From assembly GCA_001179505.1 (NCBI GenBank), contig CDMY01000908.1, positions 32,714 through 53,120 of the forward strand: 20,407 nucleotides of DNA. The letters run 5' to 3'. The notes under the pieces were generated by a model. The model made no database searches. It was not told the origin of the DNA and saw only the letters and a program-made list of their open reading frames with translations. The DNA is from Vitrella brassicaformis (Eukaryota > Sar > Vitrellaceae). Positions 9,170-18,517 of this stretch are shown in pieces. Both the position numbers and the translations under genes were made by a program. Position 1 is the stretch's first letter, and each line of letters begins with the position of its first letter.

Positions 9170-10533
9170 ATGTGTCACGGCAAACCTTGCGCCTTCTAAA
9201 CCTCGGGCCAGCTTGCCGGATTCCGTCCCTGGGGCGCTGGTCCTGGGAGTCGCGCATCAAGGGGTGCCGCATGCGGGCTTCCATTGATGAGCAGGGGCGT
9301 GATTTGAGTCGGTCGTCTTCCTCTTCCTCCTGCGCCCGGTCACGGTCACGGTCGCGGGCACCGCCCTCACCGGCACCATCATGGTCACGGTCGCGGTGGC
9401 GGCCGCGGGAGGTGTGGCGATCCCGCTGCTGGTCGCGGTCGCGGTTCTCCAGGCTCTGCATAAACGTGGGGGCAATACGACCTGCACACACAACATACAC
9501 ATGGACCAACACAGAGAGAAAGGAAGGAAGGCATCCGAGTGATCTCCCTGATCCCTTGTCATTGGCTTACGTGGAGTGACGCCCCTTTGCGTCTCCTCGT
9601 GCTCATCTCCGTGGTCCTCCTGGCTGGGCGGCCGGTGGCCGCGGTCCCCGCCAGTGGGCCGCCGCTTGAGCTTGCCCCCGTCCAGACGACCGATGCCCAG
9701 GTCACTCGAGTCACGCGATTTGCCCCCTCGTGAGCTGGTGCGGTCAGCAGGGGAGTTGTGGGGCGGCGGGGAGGGCTGTGGTTGTCCCTCGGGGCCTCAC
9801 TGGGCGCAGCTGTAGCAGAGTGTGGCTCAGGGTAGCCACGGCGACATATCTGACGACAGACATACAAACAAGAGAGCTGTGGTGGTTGGCGTATGTATTG
9901 TGCTCTCGGTCGGTTGCGTACTGGTGATGGTTTGTGCATGGGCTCCCTCATGGAGGCGTTGTGTTGTTCCGGGGCAGCATGTCGACATCCCTTCTCCCAG
10001 CAACCTCACCCCCACGGCCCTGCTCCCGGTCCTCATCGACATCCATCAGCTGCCGCGCACCATCGCTGTCTCCCTGCACACCACGCTCCTCCCCACCCCG
10101 TTGCCGCATCCTGTCCCTCGTGCAATGGTCCTGGGAGTCGCGCGTCAAGGGGTGTCGCACGCCGGCTCCCCTGTCAAGGCCGGTGGCGTGGCCCTCGCCG
10201 TTGAAACGATGCATACCACGGCCACGGCCGTGCTCACGCTCCCGCTCACGGACATGCTCATCTAGCTGCGGGGGCTGCAGGTGTGGCTGTCATGATGGTG
10301 TTGGTCTCTGCGGAATGGCAGCAGTAGCTGCAGCTGCAGCAGCAGCGGGGGGGGGCGGGTTCCTCGTCGTCGTCCGAGTAGTAATCCTGCATCACGGCCC
10401 GCAGCCCCTCCACGTTGGCCTCTTGCTGGGCCATCCAGGATGGCGAAGTGGAAGCTCTCATTGGGCTCCGAGGCCGTGGTGGGGCTATCTCCTCCGGAGG
10501 GAAGAGAGGAGGCGTCGGCGGCCAGCTGGTCAT
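7884..10533 (-). CDS. RD/SR-rich low-complexity protein, possibly RNA-processing associated
   Basis: Nine exons: 10396-10533, 10010-10265, 9571-9726, 9070-9481, 8889-8960, 8323-8810, 8196-8261, 8012-8122, 7884-7915. All phases agree and the sum is 576 residues. The last six exons are firm; the first three junctions are tentative. Order of regions: Pro-rich acidic N-terminus, RERERE/GRG-rich segment, RD-repeat blocks (NRDRDQQRDRH, ARDRDRDRAQ), a 15-residue Ser tract followed by EED (a likely CK2-type acidic phosphosite cluster), a second RD block, a Pro/Ala/Gln-rich part with KRKREEEDKS..PKRSR resembling a nuclear localisation signal, and a short globular piece (GFAYKDNDFLGFDIRE). The end is a Lys/Ala tail, KAKAKAKGKAKGKAKTN. 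No RRM or zinc finger was seen. Nuclear, RNA-associated function is inferred from composition alone. Confidence 0.65.
9129..9171 (-). repeat. (TCG/TCA)n tract encoding poly-Ser
   Basis: A GACGAT/GACGAC repeat on the plus strand encodes about 15 consecutive Ser residues in the RD/SR-rich gene on the minus strand. The antisense frame reads as poly-Asp and is a shadow. Confidence 0.8.
9238..9279 (-). repeat. Internal coding duplication, unit 1
   Basis: A 42-bp stretch matches 10126-10167 at 38 of 42 positions, in the same orientation, and similarity continues a short way beyond. On the minus strand both encode RHPL-x-RDSQD inside the RD/SR-rich gene. Confidence 0.75.
10126..10167 (-). repeat. 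Internal coding duplication, unit 2
   Basis: Partner of 9238-9279. It encodes RHPLTRDSQD followed by a diverged RD-x-x-RQ, supporting that both segments are exons read in this frame. Confidence 0.75.
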
Positions 10534-10696
10534 GGTCCGGTCTCCTACGACGATGGCTACGATGCGATGCGAGCCACGGGAGAGCTACTCAACCAGACGG
10601 GGGGACGCCGAACGTCCTCAGCACAACATAACCGTGCCTGTAGGTGAAAACAGACCCCTTTCATCAAGATACTTGGGAGACGCCCCCAAAGCACGC
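10534..10696. promoter_or_regulatory. Upstream region of the RD/SR-rich gene
   Basis: This region lies directly 5' of the ATG at 10533 of the minus-strand RD/SR-rich gene. No in-frame stop lies close upstream, so a further 5' exon is not excluded. No core promoter motif is visible. Confidence 0.3.
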
Positions 10697-11060
10697 TCAG
10701 ATTTGCCTGTTCATCTATGCTTCTTGTTGCCGCCGCTGGAACGGTGTCACCGTGCTGGTCTCTGCAGCGTCGGGGTGATCGAGGTGAGCTGCTGGGAGCA
10801 GTGGATGTGCTGCATGCTCTTGGTGACTCATCCATCTCTACTGCACTAACCAGCGCGGAGTCTGCGACATTGACGGATGCATATGTGCGTGCATCCGACT
10901 CGTTGAACTCAGTCGACAGATAAGTGCTTAATCGGATGTGGCGGCCGGCATCACACGATTCATCCATCTACCACAGGTCAGCAGTCAGCATGTCTCCGTC
11001 TATCGGTCGCTTCTGTCCGCTACTCGTCCCGCGCAGCTGTGCTGAACTGGGCATCGACTG
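10697..11060. repeat. Dispersed repeat, copy 2 (diverged)
   Basis: Collinear and co-oriented with 4053-4415; the shared blocks are given under copy 1. Here it lies between the stop of the MAEA-like gene and the start of the RD/SR-rich gene. A minus-strand open frame of about 137 codons crosses it, and copy 1 has a comparable frame, but the two translations align only patchily. Confidence 0.6.
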
Positions 11061-11516
11061 ACGATGCTCATCTGACGCACACTTCAGCAGTCCTGCTCAA
11101 GATGAGTAGCGCACAGGTCGATCAATGAACAGATTGCGCTCAACTCTGTGGGTCAGCCGTCTTCATGACGATGGCTCTGTCTGTCTGACTGTCTGTCTGT
11201 CTGTCCGTCTGTCAGTTCTGCACGTCACACGCCTCAGCCTGCCCGCCCGCATCAGGCACCGAATGACTTTGCATCATCAGTCAGTGCCGGATGAGCCATT
11301 CAAGCTGAAAGCGAGCACCGCACAGTGGACAGACACATCAAGGCGAGAAAGAAGGCAAGACGCCACACACAACACGAGACCTCACTGACCTCTCTGTCTG
11401 TCTGTTTGCCTGTCTGTCTGCCTGTCTGTCTGCGGGCACATGTTTAACGACGGTCGGTGGCATCATCACATATCACACAGAAGGCACGGCCCGTCATGTG
11501 CAGCTTGAGCAGCTAG
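11061..11516. other. Intergenic region with TCTG microsatellites
   Basis: No gene is seen. Two (TGTC)n tracts lie at about 11178-11216 and 11393-11433. The segment is the 3' flank of the MAEA-like gene, whose stop is at 11517. Confidence 0.6.
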
Positions 11517-13818
11517 CTAGGACACATAGACCTTCTGGAAGGACTTGATGGGATATGACTCACGGCTCCGCGGACACTGCACACGCCCGCCAGACACACC
11601 ATAGATGCCACTTAAGGGTATTTCCAGCTCCCGGCTAACCTCGACGTAGCCATTGGTCGACTGAGCTGCCAGGGCCTCAATCGCCTGCAACACACACACA
11701 CACACACACACAACCACAGCACACATTCAGCACACTGCCTGCCAGCATCATGTGTGTGTGTGTGTGTGTTTGCCGCTCACCGAGGTGGCGTACACAAACC
11801 CGGCCGGCGACGCCAGTGGAGGATCGTTCTCAGCCTGACAACCATCACACAACAAGTGTTCACACAACAAGTGTTCACAAGAACACATGCCTCTCCTCTC
11901 CCCCTCCCTCTGCTCACGATGGGTTCTCCAGTGATGCCGCAGACGAGTGTGCTCTGGACGTGGTGGGGTGCTGGGACGTCCTTGAGGTACTGTGTCCACC
12001 CCGGGTCGCACGTAGGGCATGTGACGGAGCGGTGCTCCTCACACAGGGGGGACTTCATGGCGAAGAAGCCCGCCTGCAGGAGGATCTCCAGGAGGGGCTT
12101 GGGGGGGAAGCCGTAGAGCTGAGAACACTGCACACACCGAAACAAAGAGATACACATTCAATGTGCGTATCAATGGGTTTTGTCCGTGTGGTGTGGGTGG
12201 CTGACGGCTTCATTGAAGAGAGAGGTGAGCAGGTCCCACCGAGAGTCCTCCATCAGCCGCTGACACGCCACGCCATGGACACACACACGTGATTTCGTGA
12301 GTGAGTGAGTGTTGGCGCGTGTGCATTGTCTGTTTATCCCCCCCTGGGCATGGCATCACTCCCTCCCTGGCTGGCTGACCATGTATTCGTTTGGCAGCTT
12401 GTCAGTGCCGATGTTGACGAAAGCCAACATGGCCATGATCTTGCGCAGCTCAGCGCAACCCTCTGAACCAACCATCCAGACAACGCCATCACAAAACGCA
12501 TGTCATGTGATGTGCCTCCGTCTCGTCAGGCTGCATGAGATTGTGTGTGTACTTTCATTGCTGTGCATTCCCTCCCTGACCGACCGATGTCTGATGGATT
12601 GAGATTCTCGCGCACATATTTGACGGCCTGGCCACACACACACACAGAGTCAGAAGGGCAACATTTCAGAGCGCATGTCGTTTCCCTCCCTCCCTCCGCC
12701 CCCTCACCTCTTGTGCTTTCTTGTCTGCCATGAGCCCAATGACGTGCTGCAGATGCAGCTGCGTCTCGAAGGACGACTGCACAACACAACACACCGCACC
12801 AGACGACACACACGATGCACACGCAGCCGTTGCAGACAGTCATCTATCTGTGTGTGGTGTGGTGTGGTGTGGTGCCTGCAGTTTCTTGAGCCTCGATTTG
12901 TTGGCGGTGCACCACTCGAGGGCCACGGCGGTCTCGTGCCGCTGGAGGCTCTGCAGCACCTCGTTGGCCTGACGGAACACCTCCTCGTCCACCATGTCCT
13001 GACACGCACAACAAACACACACCATGCTCACAATACGTAAGGCACACACACACAGCTCTCCCTCCCTCCCTCCCTCTGTGTGCCTGTTTGCCTGCCTCTC
13101 TGCGTCGCTAACCCACCTCCAGATCCGCCGCCTCCTTGAGTGCGTCCGCCGTCTTGGTGAGCCCCCTCCTGGCGAGGTAGTCATAGACCATCCTGTCGAC
13201 CTTGCGGGCGTAGGTGTCGAAGGAGAAGTCCCTCTGCCACCCAGCCAAAGTGTGTGGGCCCAGGTGGCCCACGGGGATGGCCGGCTCCTCCTGCAGAGTC
13301 CGCAGCCGCTTCTGGCAACGCGACACGTACATGTCTGCTTCCTGGGAGGCTTCTTCCACCTAGTGGACACACACACCCATACACACAGAGAGAGAGGGAC
13401 GGAGAGATCAAGGAAGGGATGGCCATGCCATGTATGAGTGTGTGTGACACACACGCACACACAGCCATACACACACACAGGGAGGTCCATGCCATGCCTA
13501 CCTACCTACCTTGTTTTTGAGGTTTTGCAGCTTGTTGATGAGTCTGTCCATCCGGGTGAGGCACTCATCCCTGGCCCCCTCGGAGCAGGACCTCCCGATG
13601 TAGGTGACGGTGGCGCCCACCTCCTTCTCGACCTGCTTCTGCAGATTGCGAAAGGCCTTCATCAGACACTCGTAAGGCACCTTGATGAAGGCGTACTCGT
13701 AAGCCGGCACCTCGGCCGACGGAGAAGTGGGTGCACTGCCGGCACTGCCAGCGCTCCCATCTGTAGCAGCTGACGAGCGGCGCTGGGCTGCGGCTTCGCC
13801 AGTGGCACCGTTGTTCAT
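11517..13818 (-). CDS. MAEA/Fyv10/Gid9-like subunit of the GID/CTLH E3 ubiquitin ligase
   Basis: Ten exons: 13510-13818, 13117-13359, 12876-12998, 12708-12776, 12585-12627, 12380-12462, 12206-12259, 11918-12127, 11781-11834, 11517-11684. Phases agree; total 451 residues against about 400 for animal MAEA. The N-terminus carries the family VPYE.L...F..LQK block. Residues about 155-184 are LisH-like (DRMVYDYLARRGLTKTADAL), and 185-265 are CTLH with ETAVALEWCTANKSRLKKL. The CRA/RING-Gid end shows LLQAGFFAMKSP at about 326-336, CPTC at 345-348, LVCGITGEPI at 369-378, ENDPP..SPAGFVY, and a final CPRSRE..K.VYVS. In known complexes this subunit forms the catalytic RING pair with RMND5/Gid2. An in-frame TAA near 13970 supports the ATG at 13818. 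Intron 3 is GC-AG. An insertion of about 20 residues lies between the last two zinc-ligand blocks. Confidence 0.93.
11844..11878. repeat. Two tandem copies of a 15-nt unit in an intron
   Basis: ACACAACAAGTGTTC occurs twice in a row in the intron between the last RING-Gid exons of the MAEA-like gene. It is AC/TG-like but not a simple dinucleotide repeat. Confidence 0.6.
12777..12875 (-). other. GC-AG intron in the MAEA-like gene
   Basis: Exon 3 ends CTGCAG and the next sense bases are GCACCACACC; the acceptor is TGTGCAG at 12777-12778. No GT occurs before an in-frame TGA. Splicing at GC gives KSRLKKLQ joined to SSFETQLHLQ, which matches the length of the MAEA family exactly at this point. Confidence 0.8.
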
Positions 13819-14209
13819 GCTGGGTGTTGCCGAGTGTGCTGTGCTTGTCAATCCGCTGTCTTGGCGCGTGCAGGGGCGGTCTTGTCCCTTCTTCCTCTTC
13901 CTCTTCTTCCCTTTTTGCACCGGGGGGAGCTTCCCTTTTTTCCGCGAGCTGCGGGGAAGTCTGCGAGCTTAGCTCCAGGGAACCAAACAGAAAAGCGAAT
14001 TAGCAGGGTTGCCACCTTCATCGCCTGGCTTGATTCCCTTCCCATCCAGCGAACTCATTCATCCCGACTTCGGCAAACGTCGGCCGCCCTGCCCTCCACT
14101 GTGATGCCCATCGCCCTCCCTACTGTCGAACCACCGCCCAGGCGTCCCCTTAATTGATCCCCCTGCATTGCATTCATCGGAGAGCGATAAAGTAAGTCGC
14201 GAAGTCGTG
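13819..14209. promoter_or_regulatory. Divergent intergenic region between the MAEA-like and phosphatase genes
   Basis: About 390 bp separate the two start codons, pointing away from each other. The side nearest the MAEA-like gene has a purine/pyrimidine tract (TTCTTCCTCTTCC on the plus strand, about 13880-13915). No TATA box is evident. A shared promoter is inferred from spacing. Confidence 0.45.
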
Positions 14210-16861
14210 ATGGCAGCGAGCGCCAAGGCGGCCCAGGGCCGTGGGTTCGAGGTGGGTGGTCTGTGTCTGGCCAACGGCAAGCCGGCCATCCTGCGATTCA
14301 AGGGCGAGGCGCGATTCGGGGCGGGTGCGCGGAATACATACAGAGGAAATGCAACCAAGCATTCATCTGCCATTCATCGTGTCAGTCAGGGCACTCACTC
14401 TCTCTGTGTGTGTGTGCTGCCTGCGGTATTCAGGTGTTTGGTATGGTGTTGAGTTCATCGATAAGGCCCTCGGCAAGAACGATGGGGCCGTGCAGGTAGG
14501 TGAGGGAGGAGGTGGGGGAAAGCAGAGAGAGGAAGAGATAGATTGCTGCCTGGCCGCGATGTGCGTCATCATCCTGCACAGGGATTCCGGTATTTTTCTT
14601 GCCCTCCCAACCACGGCCTCTTTGTGCGCGAGAGCGCACTCAAGCCTTACTCAGGCACACACACACGCGCCCCAACAGAGAGAGATGCACTCCATCACTC
14701 GACCCTCTCTCTCTCTCTCTCTCTGTCCAGACCAGGAGAAAGCTGCCGTGGCCATCCAGAGCCTCGCTCGTGGCTCCAAGGCCCGCAAGAAGGCCAAGCA
14801 GGACATGGCCCTCCACGCATGGACGCAACTCGAAAACAACGAGGAGAGCGAGTTCCACGTCAACAACCGAGACGTCGCCTCGCAGGTCACACGGGAGATA
14901 CGGCGGAAGTATGGGGCGGGTGAGGAGCCCAAGGCGCTGCTCCAGACGGCCACGCAACGGCGGCTGAGCAGGAGTGTCTATGGCACCACCCCGAGGGCCA
15001 GCATCTCGGAGGCGGCACTGATGGCCGAGCAGATCCCTGACAGCTACACGGTCGGTCGGAGGGTGTGTGGGTGTGCTGGCGGGAGAGAAGGGCAGAGGTC
15101 TGTCGTGGTGTGTGTGTGTGTGTGTGTATGGGTGTGTGTAGGGTCCCCGTATTGACTGGCCGATAACATGGGACATGTGCCATCGGATGGTGCGGCACTA
15201 CATTGAGAGTCCCGACGTGATTCTGCACAGGTAGGTACCCACCACACCCCTCCCCCCCTCCCACCCTTTGTGTGTCGACACCATGACATGTGTGCAGACG
15301 GTATGCGTGGGAGCTGCTGTGCGGCTTCGAAGACCAGCTCGAGGACACCGTGCCCAACGCCGTGCGGCACTTCACCATCCCCAAGGAGAGCGGCGCGAGG
15401 TTGCTCCTGTGTGGGGATGTGCACGGGCAGCTGGCCGACGTGCTCTTCCTGTTCTACAAATTCGGATACCCCTCACCCAACAATGTGTACGCAGAGGGAC
15501 AGGGAGAGGCGTGGATGGATGGATGGTGTGTGTGTGTTGGGTGTCAGGTATTTGTTCAACGGCGACCTGTGTGACCGCGGGATGTACGCCACGGAGATCC
15601 TGCTGCTCATCTGTGCCTTCAACCTCTTGCACCCGGGATGTGTCCTCGTCAACAGAGGTAGGTAACACACACCACCACACACCACCACATGCGCACATAC
15701 AAGGTTGCAAGGCATGTGTGTTGTGTTGTTCGTTTCTTTGCAGGCAACCACGAGAGCACCGACATGAACGAGGTCTATGGCTTCGCTCTGGAGGTGCGGC
15801 AGAAGTACGGCGGGCTGATCTTCCAGAAGTTCCAGGACATATTCCACCTCCTCCCTCTCTGCACCATCATCGATGGTCAGCCAGTCGAGTGAGGAAGGAC
15901 CCCTCATCCCTTCAGCGTCTTTTGTGCATCACTGCCTGCCTCCGTGTGTGTGTGTGTGTGTGTGTGTCAGATCGGATCTTCTGCGTGCACGCCGGCCTCT
16001 GTCGGCGCGACGGCATCTCCCTCTTGCACCTCAACGCCGTGGACCGGTACCGCCCCTGCCCCGACAACCCGGTGTCCTTCCAGGACACGGTCATGTTCGA
16101 CCTGCTGTGGTCGGACCCCCAGCCCCACTACGGCATCGGGCGGTCCACACGGGGGCCCGACTGCATCGTGTATGGGCCGGATATTACTGACCGGTTTCTG
16201 GCGAGGAACAAATTGGAGGTCTGCATCCGCTCTCATGAGGTGAGGTGAGGTGGGTGCTCGGGGGGGATGGGTGGGTGGGTGGGTGGCTCTCTCTCTTTCT
16301 TTCTGAATGTGCGGTTTGGTTGTGCCATTGTGTGTGTGTGTGTGTGTTTGTGTGGTTGTGCAGGTGCCATCTACGGGCAGGGGGTTTGAGGTGCAGCACC
16401 AGGGCAAGTGCGTGACGGTCTTCTCGGCATCAAACTACTGCGGCGCATCCAACAACTATGGCGGAGTGGTAATATATGTAATCAGCCCCACCTTACCACC
16501 TTCTATGCGTGTGTGTGTATGTGGGTGCGTGTGTGTCGGCGTGCAGATCCTCTTTCAGTCCGACCTCTCCTTTGAGATTCAGGAGTACTGGGCGCCCACC
16601 ATCGACCAGCTCAGAGAAATCGTCAAGGAGTCCGACCAGGTCAGCCTCCACACCCACACACACACTCATGCCGTGGCGCCTATCTGTGTGTGTGTGTGTG
16701 TGTGTGGTGGTGGTGTGCAGGTGTCAGGGAAAGTGTATGACATGGCCACGAGGCTGAAGAGAGCCGAGAAGAGACGATCGACGTTCATACTCGAAGTGAG
16801 TGCGTGAGTGCTCAGTTCGTTGCGCGACCTCTGGTCCCTCTCCCTCGCTCCCTCTCGCTCC

Positions 16862-16894
<33 letters not shown>

Positions 16895-18486
16895 TGTGTG
16901 ATAGAATGCTGCCGAGAGGATGGCCGGCGACGTGATCGAGAAGCTCAAGAAACTCATATGCGAGAAGAAACAGGTGCAGACACACACACGCATACGCTGG
17001 CTTACCGACACACGCGCCTGTGCAGGATTTGTGGTGGTGGTTCTGGTCGGTGGATGAGAACAAGGAGGGCAAGATAACTGCAAACCTATGGAGGTGCTGC
17101 ACAGCCCACCGATAGATAGATGGACACACACACGCTCAGGTGCTGCCATTGCCCCCCTCCTGGTGCCTTCTGCTGCTCGTGACAGAGAGGCGTGCAACGA
17201 CGTGCTGGGCGACAGCCTGCCGTGGGTCTTCCTGCAGAAAGAACTCAATGTACCGCGACCACACACACCAAACCCTCCCCCTCCCCCTCCCCCACACCAC
17301 ACACAGCCGCACTCACAAGACGACGCAGTGCAGCCGTGAGTGTGTGTGTGTTTTGGTGTCATTGATTGTCAGGTGGTGGATAGTGATGGTATGGTCGACT
17401 ACGAGAGGTTCCTGCGTCGGTTCCGTGTTGAGTTTAAGGGCGACAGACTCAGATCGGAGAAGTGGAAAAGGGACACCGTTCAACAGGTATGTGCACACGC
17501 GTGCACCCCAACCCCCCTCCACTCTCTCACACACACACACACGAGGGAGCCATCCATTCCATGAGTGTCCGTCACGTGTGTGTCATGTTATGCAGATCTT
17601 TGAGGCGATCTTGATGTGTGATTTAAGCCTTCGGGAGACCCTCCTCCTCTTCGACAGAAACTCAGATGGAACCGTAAGTGAAGTAAAGTAACCCTTCCTT
17701 CCACACCTCTCCCCGCACACCACATGCACGCACGCCCGCACCTGTCCGTCGGCCCACGGATATATATCACTCACGACAGGTGTCATTTCGCGAGTTCCGT
17801 GAGTTCATCAGCACCTTTTGCCCGGGCCTGACTGAGCCTCAGGTGATGGCTTTGATGCGCACCATCACCGCTGACCACCTCGCCAAGGGAGACGCCTCCG
17901 GACGGGTGCACGTCGCTGCGTTCCTCGCACGGTAGCTGGTCGATCGATGGGAGGGAGGGTGTGGGGGGCTGTCTGTGTGTCTGTGTGGGGGCCGAGTCAA
18001 GCAGACAGACAGACGAGAAAATGGCTGTGTTGTTATGTGCAGGTTTGAGGTGACCTACAACGCAAGCATAGCCAAGAAGTGAGCAGCCAACCACCGGCAT
18101 GTGACACCCCACGCCCAGCAGAGCAGATGGCCCCCTGCTGTTGCCGCTGTTGTCTGTCTGTGTGGTGTGGGTGGGTTTGTTAGGTACACGGAGCCGTGGA
18201 TAGAGAAGGCGCTCAAGTCGATCGGCCGTCTGATCCGCACCGAGAGCCCCGACGACAGCCTCAAAAGGCTGGGCATCACTGGCAGCCCAGACATGTCACC
18301 TGCCAGCAGCAAAGGGGGAGGGGGACTCCTGGCGCCGCCCAAGGATCCACTCGAGCACATAAGACGCCGGTCCTCCTTGATGCGGGCCTTCACACTCATG
18401 GACAAATTCCAGGTGGGCAGGGAGGGAGGGAGGGGCTGAGGGGCTGGTTGCGACAGGGCTGGGCTGTATCTCTCTCTCTGTCCGTC

Positions 18487-18517
<31 letters not shown>

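Noticed and set aside
9037-9579. Plus-strand open frame with a poly-Asp run and Arg/Ser-rich end
   Set aside because: It is the antisense of the poly-Ser and RD exons of the minus-strand gene, which has consistent splice phases and family-like composition.
9559-9951. Minus-strand open frame of about 130 codons (RRGYPEPHSATAAPSEAP...)
   Set aside because: A strong-looking acceptor near 9854 precedes it, but its frame cannot join the next exon in phase, while the overlapping frame over 9571-9726 (GKSRDSSDLGIGRLDGG) does. A small alternative exon is not excluded.
16505-16545. [14 protein letters not shown]-type frames across TG repeats
   Set aside because: Translation of an intron microsatellite; the flanking exons splice cleanly around it.
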